NCBI RefSeq assembly: GCF_003201975.1
Contig: NZ_QJJQ01000004.1
Coordinates: forward strand, 62,001-126,000
DNA: 64,000 nucleotides
Source of the DNA: Pseudogracilibacillus auburnensis
GTDB taxonomy: Bacteria > Bacillota > Bacilli > Bacillales > Amphibacillaceae
Direction: 5' to 3'
The notes under the pieces are model-generated. The model did no database searches and was not told where the DNA came from. It saw only the letters and a program-made list of their open reading frames with translations. A program made the position numbers and the translations under genes. Below, piece by piece: positions 1-8,800 of the stretch (position 1 is its first letter; each line of letters opens with the position of its first letter).

Positions 1-1
1 A

Positions 2-298
2 AATGTGATAATTTTTACGATGCTACAAAAAACATCCCCAAAACATTTAATAGGTCGTATCTTTACCGCAGCAACAAGTATTTCAGGTATGGCAGCACCG
101 ATTGGTTCTTTACTTGGCGGAAGTTTAGGTACGTGGATAGGAAGTGCTCTCGTTGTTACCTTTTCTGGTGTCATTATTCTATGTGTTGCCGTTTGTTGGC
201 TTGTAAATGCAGAAGTTAGAAATCTTCCTGCAACAAAATGTTTAAACGAGAATAGTTTACTTCATTCAACGATCCAAGTTCAAGGAGCAACTAACTAG
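2..298 (+). CDS. MFS transporter, C-terminal fragment (cut by window edge)
   Basis: The reading frame is open to the left edge, so this is the end of a longer gene. The visible 97 or so residues contain two hydrophobic segments separated by a Gly/Ser-rich stretch, and the run GRIFTAATSISGMAAPIGSLLGG resembles the GR(V/I)...P(I/L)G loop before the last helices of MFS exporters of the macrolide/enterobactin type. The tail is hydrophilic. Substrate cannot be told. A terminator hairpin follows at once, so it is the last gene of its transcript. Confidence 0.7.
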   Translation, partial: NVIIFTMLQKTSPKHLIGRIFTAATSISGMAAPIGSLLGGSLGTWIGSALVVTFSGVIILCVAVCWLVNAEVRNLPATKCLNENSLLHSTIQVQGATN

Positions 299-311
299 CC
301 TTTTTTAAGGG

Positions 312-342
312 GGTGCTTTTCGTAAAAGGGAAGTACCTTTTT
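312..342 (+). terminator. Rho-independent terminator after the MFS gene
   Basis: GGTGCTT (312-318) can pair with AAGTACC (331-337), with one G-U pair, and is followed by five T. Confidence 0.6.
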
Positions 343-388
343 ATCATTTTACCCTTAAATAAAAAAGAAAATAATTTTATAAAAACAC

Positions 389-419
389 TTGAAAGTGACG
401 TTACGTAATCTTGTATACT
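389..419 (+). promoter_or_regulatory. MerR-type promoter with 19-bp spacer
   Basis: TTGAAA (389-394) and TATACT (414-419) are separated by 19 bp instead of 17. The spacer carries the dyad-like TGACGTTACGTAA. A long spacer with a dyad is the hallmark of promoters that MerR-family proteins untwist, so the gene just downstream probably regulates itself. Confidence 0.7.
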
Positions 420-440
420 AATTTTTGTAGGTGATGAAAA

Positions 441-1190
441 ATGATATCGATTAAAGAAGTAACGAAACAAACCGGAATTTCAGTAAGGACTTTGCGCTAT
501 TACGATGAAATTAATTTGTTACCACCCGCTGGAAAAACGGAAGGTGGACACCGTTTATATGGAGAAAAAGAGTTGAAAAAACTACAAGAAATTCAGTTCT
601 TAAAAACGTTAGGATTTAATCTAAAAGAAATTAAAGAAATGTTATCCGATGTAAATTGGAATTGGGTACAAGGACTTGAAAATCAATTAAATTATACTTT
701 GAAGGAAAAGGAAAAAATCCTGGAGATTGAAAGTACATTAAAAGGATTAATTAACGGTTTAACGATTGACGGAACGATTGACTTAATTTATATCCAAAAA
801 CTGATCCAATTGTATCAACAAGACTCGGAAAAAAGAAACGTATACCGAAAACGTTATTTTCATTCAGATGAAAGAGAGTTACTCGAGCGTCTCCCAAATA
901 TGAATCAGGATGATCCAGATTCATTGGAATGGGTCGCTTTGCTTGGGCAATTGAAGCAACATATGAATAAAGGAGTAGCAGCTCCTGAAATACAACGTAT
1001 CATACGGCGTATGCATGAAAAAACGTTGGAAACATTCGGCGATAATGATGCTTTTTTTGATAAAATATGGGCTATTCGAAAATCACCAGAAAAATCGCAG
1101 GAAGTAGGTTTTTACCCAATCGAACAAGAAGTACTCGATTTTTTTGAAAAGGCATGGGATGTTTTTCAAAAAAATGAGAATAATGACTAA
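441..1190 (+). CDS. MerR family transcriptional regulator
   Basis: The N-terminus has a classic MerR winged-helix DNA-binding domain (residues 1-70): ISIKEVTKQTGISVRTLRYY, then DEINLLPP and GGHRLYGEKEL. Next comes the usual coiled-coil dimerisation helix (about 75-120). The C-terminal 130 residues are all-helical and charged and resemble the ligand-binding part of multidrug-sensing MerR proteins, but I cannot name the ligand. The start is ATG behind GTAGGTGATG. A 19-bp-spaced promoter lies just upstream. The lipoprotein and RND exporter genes downstream are plausible targets, but a 313-bp gap separates them. Confidence 0.85.
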   Translation: MISIKEVTKQTGISVRTLRYYDEINLLPPAGKTEGGHRLYGEKELKKLQEIQFLKTLGFNLKEIKEMLSDVNWNWVQGLENQLNYTLKEKEKILEIESTLKGLINGLTIDGTIDLIYIQKLIQLYQQDSEKRNVYRKRYFHSDERELLERLPNMNQDDPDSLEWVALLGQLKQHMNKGVAAPEIQRIIRRMHEKTLETFGDNDAFFDKIWAIRKSPEKSQEVGFYPIEQEVLDFFEKAWDVFQKNENND

Positions 1191-1503
1191 TATTTTCTTA
1201 GTTTTTAAGATAGTATAAATCCTTTCTTACTACATAGCGCAACTAAGGCATTCGCTATAAAGGCTTGCATTCCAAAGCACAAGTGCAACATCACTTCTGT
1301 CTTGCGCCAGTCGGTGTGTTTTCTTTAACGAATACATTTTCTCTTATCTTGGGTAACGATTAGTATCTATTCATGCCATAGGAATGCTGCCTAGTTTTCT
1401 AAGCAGAAAGTACAAAACTTTTTTACTACATAAGCGCAACCTTAGTTCTCACTATAACAAGCTTGACGATAAGCTAAGTTTTCTAAGAAATGAGGAGAAA
1501 TAA
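1191..1503. repeat. Intergenic region with a ~45-bp imperfect direct repeat
   Basis: No gene is seen. Two diverged copies of a sequence starting TTACTACATA(a)GCGCAAC occur at about 1227-1270 and 1423-1466, both continuing to CTATAA and GCTTG. Short CTTAGTTTT-type motifs recur near 1196, 1392 and 1480. It looks like a decayed intergenic repeat rather than a regulatory site. Confidence 0.5.
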
Positions 1504-2154
1504 TTGAAAAAATATGTAATAAGCTTTTTCTTTATCGTGATTGTTCTCGTTGGCTGTAATGGGAATAAAGACGAAGCGGTATATAACGTTCCGATAGAGG
1601 AAATAGAAACAATCTATCTTCAACATGGTAGTGATAATGTACATGTAAAAAGTACAGACCAGTCCGATTTAGAAGCAACTTATGCTAATAAGGAGATTGA
1701 TATAGAACATAAAGACAATGAAGTAACGTTAAGTGTGAGAAAAAAACTCTTTCATATAGGGCCAAAAATAAATTTGAATAAAAAATTGGAGGTATCTATT
1801 CCTAAAAACTATGTGGGTCAAGTAGTCATAAGCGGAACTTCTGGAAATATAACATCTGAAAATTTGGAGATAAACGAGCTTAAAATTAATGAAAATAGTG
1901 GGGATGTTGCACTTGAATTTACTGAATTTCATAGTGATGTGGCAGTAAAAACAAAAAGCGGGAATATCAAACTTGCGCTTAACAATAATGAACCAGATAT
2001 TGACTTAAAGACAAAAACTGCAAGTGGAAAGCAAACCATTACGATTCCAATTGAAACGACAAAACAGAATGACAAAGTGATCGAAGGTAAGTCGGGAAAT
2101 GGAACTTATTTAATTGAATTGACGACAGCTTCAGGGAATATCTCAATTCAATAA
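1504..2154 (+). CDS. DUF4097-type lipoprotein
   Basis: TTG start behind ATGAGGAGAAATAA. Residues 1-18 form a lipoprotein signal with the lipobox LVGC, so the mature protein is tethered to the outer face of the membrane. The rest is rich in short beta strands with repeated SGNI/SGDV turns (SGTSGNITSEN, NSGDVALEF, KSGNIKLAL), typical of the DUF4097/head-GIN right-handed beta-helix fold. It is 66 bp upstream of the RND exporter and probably cotranscribed, so it may assist that pump. The molecular role of this family is unknown. Confidence 0.75.
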   Translation: MKKYVISFFFIVIVLVGCNGNKDEAVYNVPIEEIETIYLQHGSDNVHVKSTDQSDLEATYANKEIDIEHKDNEVTLSVRKKLFHIGPKINLNKKLEVSIPKNYVGQVVISGTSGNITSENLEINELKINENSGDVALEFTEFHSDVAVKTKSGNIKLALNNNEPDIDLKTKTASGKQTITIPIETTKQNDKVIEGKSGNGTYLIELTTASGNISIQ

Positions 2155-2220
2155 GTTTCTCACCCTTTTATTTTTTTGCTTTTTTTAGGTTCACCTTAAT
2201 AAATTAGGAGGGATTTATCA

Positions 2221-5199
2221 TTGCGTTTACTACAATTAATCGTTCAAAGACATGTATTCGTTATATTATTAACGGTTTTTATCATCATTTTGGGCACTTA
2301 TACATTCTTTCATTTAGAGAAAGAATTAACTCCAACTGTAGGACTTGATAGTGCCACTATCCAAGTCGAAGCAAGCAATTTACATGTGGATGAAGTAGAA
2401 AGGAAAATTACGATTCCACTGGAACAAAAGTTACAAGAACTCGAAGGAATTAAAGAGATTTCGTCTACAACTTCTCTTGGGCATAGTTCCCTTGCGATTT
2501 CATTTGATAATGGAAAAGGAGATGAGATATTTAAAGATGTTGAGTCAAAAACAACTATGGTATTAGACAATATGTCAGAAATTGATCATTTTCACGTGTC
2601 TCAGAATGGTGTAAATACCCCATTTGAATTTATTATAGATGTATCAGACGGGAACCTTGATAAGATGACAGCTTTCACTAAAAACATATTGCAACCTCGT
2701 TTAGAGGAACTTCCTGAAGTACGTGAAGTCATGTTCACAGGAGCAAGTGAACATAAAGTTGATCTCCATTTTAATGAAGCGAATATGAAGGATCATCATT
2801 TGACGATCCATGAGGTTGTCGGGTATATCCAGCAAATAAATAGTGAAGGGTTTTTAGGCGAATTAACAGACGAAAAAGAAAGTCCTTCTTTACATTGGGA
2901 TACCACTTTTGAAAATATCGATGAACTTGAATCGTTACAAATCCCGACTGAAAATGGAGTTATCAAGTTAAGTGAAATTGCTACTATTGCGATTAATCCT
3001 CTCGCAAGTTCATCTAATACATGGAAGAATGGCACAAAAGATGTAATTATGATTCAAATTGCACGTAAATCAGATGTAGCCCAAGCAGCTATGACAGAAG
3101 CAGTAAGGAATGAATTACAAAATATTGAAAAGGAAGGATTCGTAAAAGGATTTACTGTAAACGAAGTAATTGCTCATGCAGATTTTGTTCAAGATTCGAT
3201 GGATGATGTGACCAAAAATATTATGATAGGTGGAGTGATTGCTCTAGTGGTCTTATTACTCTTTTTGAGAAACGTAAGGACCACATTTATCATCGGCTTA
3301 TCGATTCCAACCTCTATTTTATTAACTATTATCATGATGGGTTTACTCGATTACAGCATGAATTTACTTACACTTATTGGTCTTGGACTCGGAATTGGGA
3401 TGATGGTTGATGCTTCCATCGTTATTTTGGAATCAATCTATCGTAAAAAAGAACAAGGGTTAAACAATTTAGAAGCGGTGCTTGAAGGAACAAAGGAAGT
3501 AGCTACAGCCATTATTGCATCCGTTCTTACGACCATTGTTGTTTTTCTACCAATTGGTTTTATTGGAGGAGATTCGGGCAAATTCATGCTCATTTTATCC
3601 GTTGTTGTTGCAGTTACATTAATTAGCTCCGTATTGATTGCTTTTACATTAATACCGACGCTTGCAAAGGAATTTATGAAATTAAAGAAACAAAAAAGCA
3701 AGAAAAAATTTATATTTTTATCTATCTATGAAAACATTGTATCATGGTGTATAAAGAAAAAGAGTCGAAGTTTACTTGTTATTGTTGCATCTATACTCGT
3801 ATTTTCATTATCTTTTTTACTAATTCCTAAAATTCAAATGAATATGATGCCGGATATCTTTAATCGCTATACTGAAATAATCATCGATTTAGAAAACGGG
3901 GTTTCTCCAAATGATAAAGAAACGATCGCGGAAAAAGTAAATGATAAATTAAGTTCTATGGATGATGTAAAATCTAATTATTTACTTGATTTTGATGATA
4001 AAATAATTGCTAACATTGTGATGACGACAGGAAATGAAGTAACAAAAGAACAAGATATCGTTACGAATGATATAGTAAAAACATTACGTGAATTAGAGAA
4101 AACAGAACCAATTCGGACGGTCGAGAGAGCTTTAGATGGAGTCAGTGGGTATCCCGTCCAAGTGAATATAAGTGGGGATGACTTTTCTAACTTACAAAAA
4201 ATGACGAATGAATTGCAAGGAGAAATAGAAGCGGTTGACGGAATTGTTCGTGCAACAAATACATTAAATGACTTTTCAACAACAGAAACGATTCAATTGG
4301 ATAAGGAAAAGATAAAAGAAGCTGAACTATCTGAATTACAAATCAAACAACATATCGAACAATATTTATGGCAAGAAGCAATAGGAACAGTTGAGTGGGA
4401 AGAGGAAGAGTTACGTTTATATGTTCATCAAGATAATGAAAAAATGACAAAAGATGCATTACTTCAAATGGAAATCCCAACTAAAAACGGTGAGGAAAAT
4501 CTATCCTCTTTTATAACGTTTGAGAAGGAAAAAATGCCTGAGCAAATATCCCATAAAAATGGAGAAAGATATGTTTCTATCATGGCCGATGTGGAAGAAA
4601 AAGATCTTGGAATGATCAATAATAATATTCATAAGGTAATTGATCGTTTTAAAACTGATCCGGATTATACTATTACACTGGGCGGGGATTTAGAGGAACA
4701 AAACGAATTTATGAATGAGCTACTAGTTGTTTTCGGTATTGCTTTATTTCTAGTATATGTCGTGATGGCAGTACAATTTAATCATTTTGGGCAGCCGCTC
4801 ATTGTCATGAGTATTATACCAATTACAATTGTTGGGGTGATTCTTGGACTATTTTTTACCCAAGCAGAATTAAATATTATGTCCGGTCTGGGACTCATTA
4901 TATTAGTTGGGATTGTCTTAAATAATGCCATATTAATTATCGATCGAACAAATCAACTACGAAAGACAGGAATGACAGTCGTTGATTCCCTTATACAAGC
5001 AGGAGAAAATCGCATTCGCCCTATTTTGATGACGACTTTCACAACGGTTGGTGGTATGATTCCACTAGCTCTAGCCACTGGAATGTCTGCCGATTATCAA
5101 GCACCACTTTCCATTGTGATTATATCTGGGATGTTATTTTCAACCTTTATTACGCTGTTGTTAATACCTTGTGTTTATCGATTATTTAGTAGAAATTAA
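2221..5199 (+). CDS. RND family efflux transporter, SwrC-like
   Basis: A 992-residue inner-membrane drug/proton antiporter of the AcrB/HAE superfamily. It has the duplicated RND layout: TM1 (about 12-32), a large extracytoplasmic domain, TM2-6 (about 335-490), a second large loop, then TM8-12 (about 835-990). TM4 carries GLGLGIGMMVDASIVILESI and TM10 carries LVGIVLNNAILIID, matching the proton-relay helices. B. subtilis SwrC (YerP), which handles surfactin, is the closest known type; SwrC is somewhat longer, so orthology is not claimed. TTG start behind AGGAGGGA. No membrane-fusion partner is adjacent; the upstream lipoprotein is the only candidate helper. A decayed partial copy lies at 6017-6178. 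Confidence 0.88.
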   Translation: MRLLQLIVQRHVFVILLTVFIIILGTYTFFHLEKELTPTVGLDSATIQVEASNLHVDEVERKITIPLEQKLQELEGIKEISSTTSLGHSSLAISFDNGKGDEIFKDVESKTTMVLDNMSEIDHFHVSQNGVNTPFEFIIDVSDGNLDKMTAFTKNILQPRLEELPEVREVMFTGASEHKVDLHFNEANMKDHHLTIHEVVGYIQQINSEGFLGELTDEKESPSLHWDTTFENIDELESLQIPTENGVIKLSEIATIAINPLASSSNTWKNGTKDVIMIQIARKSDVAQAAMTEAVRNELQNIEKEGFVKGFTVNEVIAHADFVQDSMDDVTKNIMIGGVIALVVLLLFLRNVRTTFIIGLSIPTSILLTIIMMGLLDYSMNLLTLIGLGLGIGMMVDASIVILESIYRKKEQGLNNLEAVLEGTKEVATAIIASVLTTIVVFLPIGFIGGDSGKFMLILSVVVAVTLISSVLIAFTLIPTLAKEFMKLKKQKSKKKFIFLSIYENIVSWCIKKKSRSLLVIVASILVFSLSFLLIPKIQMNMMPDIFNRYTEIIIDLENGVSPNDKETIAEKVNDKLSSMDDVKSNYLLDFDDKIIANIVMTTGNEVTKEQDIVTNDIVKTLRELEKTEPIRTVERALDGVSGYPVQVNISGDDFSNLQKMTNELQGEIEAVDGIVRATNTLNDFSTTETIQLDKEKIKEAELSELQIKQHIEQYLWQEAIGTVEWEEEELRLYVHQDNEKMTKDALLQMEIPTKNGEENLSSFITFEKEKMPEQISHKNGERYVSIMADVEEKDLGMINNNIHKVIDRFKTDPDYTITLGGDLEEQNEFMNELLVVFGIALFLVYVVMAVQFNHFGQPLIVMSIIPITIVGVILGLFFTQAELNIMSGLGLIILVGIVLNNAILIIDRTNQLRKTGMTVVDSLIQAGENRIRPILMTTFTTVGGMIPLALATGMSADYQAPLSIVIISGMLFSTFITLLLIPCVYRLFSRN

Positions 5200-5258
5200 G
5201 TTGGTTTAAACGTGTAAACTAATGTTCAAAAGGGTGAACCGTACGTACGATGGTGGGA

Positions 5259-5292
5259 AAGGGACGTGAGGTAGTCCCTTCCTCTTATTTTC
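5259..5292 (+). terminator. Hairpin after the RND gene
   Basis: AAGGGAC (5259-5265) pairs with GTCCCTT (5274-5280). The following CCTCTTATTTTC is only moderately T-rich, so termination may be partial. Confidence 0.5.
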
Positions 5293-5375
5293 AACCTTGT
5301 ACCTTATTGTATAATAGATAAATTTCAGAGTATTGAAAAAGTTAAATGTACTTATGAAAAAATGTGTGTTAAAAT

Positions 5376-5558
5376 ATGGATATTAATAAAAAGGTGGGGA
5401 TTTTATTTAAAAGGAAAAAGGAAATAGAAAGGGAAAAGCAGTTAACAAATTCTTGGATACCAGAAAAAAATGCAGTAACTGGATTCACCATGAAAGGAAT
5501 GGGAATGTTTATATTGCTAGTGGTTATTATTCTAGTTATTAAGTATTTCCTAAATTAA
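5376..5558 (+). CDS. Small membrane protein, unknown
   Basis: 60 residues: a basic amphipathic N-terminus (KKVGILFKRKKEIEREK) and one C-terminal transmembrane helix (MFILLVVIILVIKYFL), giving a tail-anchored shape. The ATG has no clear ribosome site; an AAGGTGGGG lies a few codons inside the frame. No family recognised. It could be a remnant, since the sequence immediately downstream is pseudogene debris. Confidence 0.4.
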   Translation: MDINKKVGILFKRKKEIEREKQLTNSWIPEKNAVTGFTMKGMGMFILLVVIILVIKYFLN

Positions 5559-5627
5559 TGAGCTTTAACGTTACACCTTGGAATCTAGAAAGACGGTTTT
5601 TGATATTTTCATTTTTTAATGAAGTGG

Positions 5628-5826
5628 GGGCATGGCATCCGGATACGCCAACCAGTAAATCTGAACCTACAGGGAGAGTAACAATTGCAAAACCATCCAG
5701 TGGAAAGGATATAGTAAATCCTTATCATCTTGGGTGAAATATGTTGATACAGTTTCTGGATTTACTTGAGTAGCAGGAAGATTAACTTAAGTTAAATATA
5801 CTTATCCTTACCCTGTTGGTTTATAA
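5628..5826 (+). pseudogene. Decayed coding fragment, unknown secreted-type protein
   Basis: A stretch that still reads as protein once repaired: AWHPDTPTSKSEPTGRV to about 5737, then a frameshift into WVKYVDTVSGFT, a TGA where Trp would fit, VAGRLT, a TAA, and VKYTYPYPVGL before a final stop. The periodic, protein-like composition broken by one frameshift and two stops suggests an inactivated gene end. I do not recognise the family. Confidence 0.35.
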
Positions 5827-5900
5827 TATATAACCTATTAGTGTAAGTGAATTTATACAATGAATAGAATCATGAATTACTTTTTGGAAAATAAAACTTG

Positions 5901-5931
5901 GGCTATGGCAAAAGCGAACATAGCCTTTTTT
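5901..5931 (+). terminator. Strong rho-independent terminator
   Basis: GGCTATG (5901-5907) pairs with CATAGCC (5919-5925), followed by six T. It presumably ended the transcript of the decayed gene upstream. Confidence 0.7.
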
Positions 5932-6016
5932 GATTGCTTAGGAAACTATACCCCGTCCTTTAATGGGGGATAACTTTTATTGTGAAGACTATTATTATCT
6001 AGTATTGGGTAATGAC

Positions 6017-6178
6017 TAGAAAACGGGTTTTCTCCAAATGAAAAAGAGTCGCAGAAAAAATAGTTCTATGGAAGATATAAAATCTCGTTATTTATTTGAT
6101 TTTAATGATAGAATGATCGCGAACATTGTAATGACGAAGCACCGTTTGTTTATCGATTATTTAGTAAAGATGTATGAT
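6017..6178 (+). pseudogene. Internally deleted remnant of an SwrC-like RND gene
   Basis: Bases 6017-6136 closely match the part of the intact RND gene beginning near 3889 (shared ENGxSPN, SSMxDxKSxYLxDFxD and IANIVMT coding), with small deletions. Bases 6140-6172 match its last codons near 5165-5196 (VYRLFS). The roughly 1.1 kb between those parts is missing. This is the scar of a second RND gene, paralogous to the intact one, reduced to two fused pieces. Confidence 0.75.
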
Positions 6179-6254
6179 TAAGGTGGTTGTTGTAAGTCTA
6201 GTTGAATTACAACCTTTGTAAGTTTATTTTTGTATTTTAAAGGAGTGAAAGAAG

Positions 6255-6824
6255 ATGAAAAGTTCACTTTATTTCCCAACTTCATTTCCTTGTATTCATA
6301 CTAAGAGGTTACAATTAAGGAAAGTCGAATTTTCAGATGTAGCTGATGTTCATGCTTATTTATCAGATGATGAGGTAAGGAAATATATGGGGATACATGC
6401 ACATAAAACAATAGAAGAAACAAGAAAAGAAATAGAATGGTACAATGAAATTTTTCATCATCAAACCGGGATAAGATGGGGTATTTCTATGAAAAATGAT
6501 TCTACTATTATAGGTAGCTGTGGTTTTCTTAATATTAGTAGCTCAAACGTACGAGCTGAAATTGGATACGAATTACATAAAGCCTATTGGAATAAAGGCA
6601 TCATGAGTGAAGTGTTTGAAGCAATTATACAATATGGGTTTGAAAAGATGAATTTGAACAGAATCGAAGCATTGATTGAACCTGAAAATATTTCTTCGGT
6701 AAAACTTGTCGAAAAATATCAGTTCGTCCAAGAAGGATTATTAAGACAGTATGAATTCGGTGCAGGCAAGTATGATGATCTATATATGTTTTCATTGTTA
6801 AAAAGAGAATATGAACATAGTTGA
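6255..6824 (+). CDS. GNAT family N-acetyltransferase, RimJ/RimL type
   Basis: 189 residues with the Acetyltransf_3 pattern: TKRLQLRKVEFSDVADV at the N-terminus, IGSCGFLNIS, AEIGYELHKAYWNKGIMSEV (acetyl-CoA binding region) and RIEALIEPENISSVKLVEKYQFVQEG near the C-terminus. Members acetylate alpha-amino groups of ribosomal proteins or small molecules; the substrate here is unknown. ATG start behind AAAGGAGTGAAAGA. The next gene is 40 bp downstream and may be cotranscribed. Confidence 0.85.
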   Translation: MKSSLYFPTSFPCIHTKRLQLRKVEFSDVADVHAYLSDDEVRKYMGIHAHKTIEETRKEIEWYNEIFHHQTGIRWGISMKNDSTIIGSCGFLNISSSNVRAEIGYELHKAYWNKGIMSEVFEAIIQYGFEKMNLNRIEALIEPENISSVKLVEKYQFVQEGLLRQYEFGAGKYDDLYMFSLLKREYEHS

Positions 6825-6864
6825 TATGTTATTTTAATAAGAACTGAACCAAGAGGTGATAATG

Positions 6865-7848
6865 ATGGATAAATCAATCGTTGCAGAAGCAGTAAAAAAA
6901 TATCATATCGTTCCAACAAAGATCAAATTACTCGGAGGCTTTGACAATAATGTTTTTGAATGTATTGGAATGAAAGGATTTTTTATTTTAAAGTTTTATG
7001 ACACGTCAAAATATTCGTCCACTTCTATTAAAGTGGAATTAGATTGGATTCGCCATTTGCAAGATTTTGGTTTAACAGTAACTGCCCCTATCCCTTCCAT
7101 CCAAGGGAATTTGATCGAAACAGTTTGGGGTAAATCTGAAGCGAAATACGATGTTGTCGCCTATGAAAAAGCAAATGGGAAATTAGTGAATGATACAAAT
7201 CCAACTGAATGGAATGATGAATTATTCTACCTTTGGGGTAAAACGATGGGGCAAATGCATCAAGCTGCAAAAAACTTTCAACTCCCTGATGATACGTTTC
7301 AACCATTACAATGGAATAAAGAAGAAATAGTGGTTAATCCACCTGAGGAAGTAGGGAACACTGTACTTTTACGATGGAATGAATATATAGGTGAGATGGA
7401 ACAGCTTCCAAAGGATGCCCACTCATATGGATTTATTCATCACGATTTACATCAACAAAATTTTTATGTAGATGATAGTAAGTTCGTTTTATTTGATTTC
7501 GGGGATGGAGTATATCACTGGTTTGCCAATGATATCGCCATATCACTCTATCATGCTATTCAAAGTTTACGAGTAAAAGATCCAGAAAACAGAAAGGAAT
7601 TTGCTATCACTTTTCTAGCATCTTTTTTAAAAGGATATAGGAAGGAAAATGAATTAGAGGAGAAATGGCTATTAAAAGTTCCGTTTTTTGTTCAGTATCG
7701 ACAAATTTATTCATATGTATATTTTCTAAAGTATTTAACTTGTGAGGTAATAAATAACGAGAAAACTTCTTTTATACTGCAACATATGAAAGAACATATT
7801 GAAGCAGGTATTCCATATGTAAATATTAGTACGAATGATATAAAATAA
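6865..7848 (+). CDS. APH/choline-kinase-like phosphotransferase
   Basis: About 328 residues with the aminoglycoside-phosphotransferase fold. The Brenner motif HHDLHQQNF supplies the catalytic Asp, and FDFGDG supplies the metal-binding Asp. LDWIRHLQDFGLTVTAPI matches the N-lobe of homoserine-kinase/CotS-like members. Start: GTG 6856, ATG 6862 and ATG 6865 are in frame; AGAGGTG at 6853-6858 gives the best spacing to 6865. The substrate is not known; many Bacillus paralogs act on small alcohols or have unknown roles, so antibiotic resistance should not be assumed. Confidence 0.8.
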   Translation: MDKSIVAEAVKKYHIVPTKIKLLGGFDNNVFECIGMKGFFILKFYDTSKYSSTSIKVELDWIRHLQDFGLTVTAPIPSIQGNLIETVWGKSEAKYDVVAYEKANGKLVNDTNPTEWNDELFYLWGKTMGQMHQAAKNFQLPDDTFQPLQWNKEEIVVNPPEEVGNTVLLRWNEYIGEMEQLPKDAHSYGFIHHDLHQQNFYVDDSKFVLFDFGDGVYHWFANDIAISLYHAIQSLRVKDPENRKEFAITFLASFLKGYRKENELEEKWLLKVPFFVQYRQIYSYVYFLKYLTCEVINNEKTSFILQHMKEHIEAGIPYVNISTNDIK

Positions 7849-7965
7849 TTAGGGAGACAAATATTAAAATAAAGGCAAATGTCTTTGATTAGTGTCTATA
7901 CAAAAGTGTTCTTTTAAATGAATGAAAGTAGTTATAAATTCAACCTTAAAAAAGGGGAATGATGG

Positions 7966-8607
7966 ATGGAATTCTTACTTAAGTTTCAATGGGAAATTTT
8001 CATTTTTATAGAAGTATTGTCGGTAGTGTCGCTTTTACTTTTCGGTATTGTTCGATATTTGATGAATAAGAAAAAGTTAAGCTTCCTATTTATAGGTGCT
8101 TTTCTAATGTTGTTAGTATTGGAGGCGCTCCTTGCAGTAGTGCTTTACCAAGAGACTGGAGAAATATCTACCTTTCAAATTGTCATTACGATCTTTGTAC
8201 TATATGCATGTACATTTGGAATCGCTGACTTTAAAAAACTAGATCGCTGGATGCGGAAGAAAATCGGTGGCTGGCGCGGAGAAGAACTTTTAACTGATAA
8301 AGACTATCAAATAATCGAACAGAATAAAAATCCGAAATATTTGGCAAGAAAATATCGTTGGACTTCTACCGCCCATCTAATTGTATTTGTCATCGTGCAA
8401 TTTATTTTCTGGAAATTAGGAACAGCTAATATAGAAGAATTAGTTGGCTATGCGAGGGATCTTTCCTGGATGGAAGCAGGCACATATGAAAATTCTCCAT
8501 ATCCGAATGAGACTCTTTACGCTATTGGGATGTTATGGGGAATCATTTTTGTCGTCGATTTCATCTGGTCTTGGTCGTACACCATTTTTCCGTCAAAAGG
8601 GAAGTAA
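7966..8607 (+). CDS. Four-helix membrane protein, unknown
   Basis: 213 residues with transmembrane helices at about 10-32, 42-62, 68-86 and 130-150, plus another near the C-terminus (IGMLWGIIFVVDFIWSW). A soluble basic loop sits in the middle (KKLDRWMRKKIGGWRGEELL). ATG chosen because AAAGGGGAATG lies 8 bases upstream. The family is not recognised; similar uncharacterised proteins are common in Bacillaceae. Confidence 0.6.
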   Translation: MEFLLKFQWEIFIFIEVLSVVSLLLFGIVRYLMNKKKLSFLFIGAFLMLLVLEALLAVVLYQETGEISTFQIVITIFVLYACTFGIADFKKLDRWMRKKIGGWRGEELLTDKDYQIIEQNKNPKYLARKYRWTSTAHLIVFVIVQFIFWKLGTANIEELVGYARDLSWMEAGTYENSPYPNETLYAIGMLWGIIFVVDFIWSWSYTIFPSKGK

Positions 8608-8655
8608 AAACTTCTTCTATGGAATAAAGGAAATGTACAAGTTGAAAATAATAAA

Positions 8656-8791
8656 AGCTCCTTATGTAATGAAGTATACTTGTTTTTTTACTAAAATATT
8701 ATCACAAATTATAATGATCTTTAGAGGGAAAATCCTTGTGATACAGCCATGTTCTTATGTTATAATTGGTTATAAATGGGAATAAGGAGCT
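8656..8791 (+). promoter_or_regulatory. Inverted repeat masking a ribosome site, with internal promoter
   Basis: AGCTCCTTAT (8656-8665) is a perfect complement of ATAAGGAGCT (8782-8791), and the right arm contains the ribosome site of the gene at 8801. Between the arms lies a promoter-like TTGTGA (8736-8741) and TATAAT (8761-8766), 19 bp apart. A transcript from this promoter lacks the left arm and can be translated; read-through from upstream would fold and hide the site. Confidence 0.45.
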
Positions 8792-8800
8792 AGATATACG

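Noticed and set aside
6865-7848. Aminoglycoside resistance gene
   Set aside because: Only the general APH fold motifs are present; the N-lobe resembles housekeeping CotS/homoserine-kinase-like members, and nothing links it to resistance.
8444-8785. 113-residue plus-strand ORF overlapping the four-helix membrane gene
   Set aside because: It overlaps a better-supported gene in another frame, lacks a ribosome site and has non-protein-like composition.
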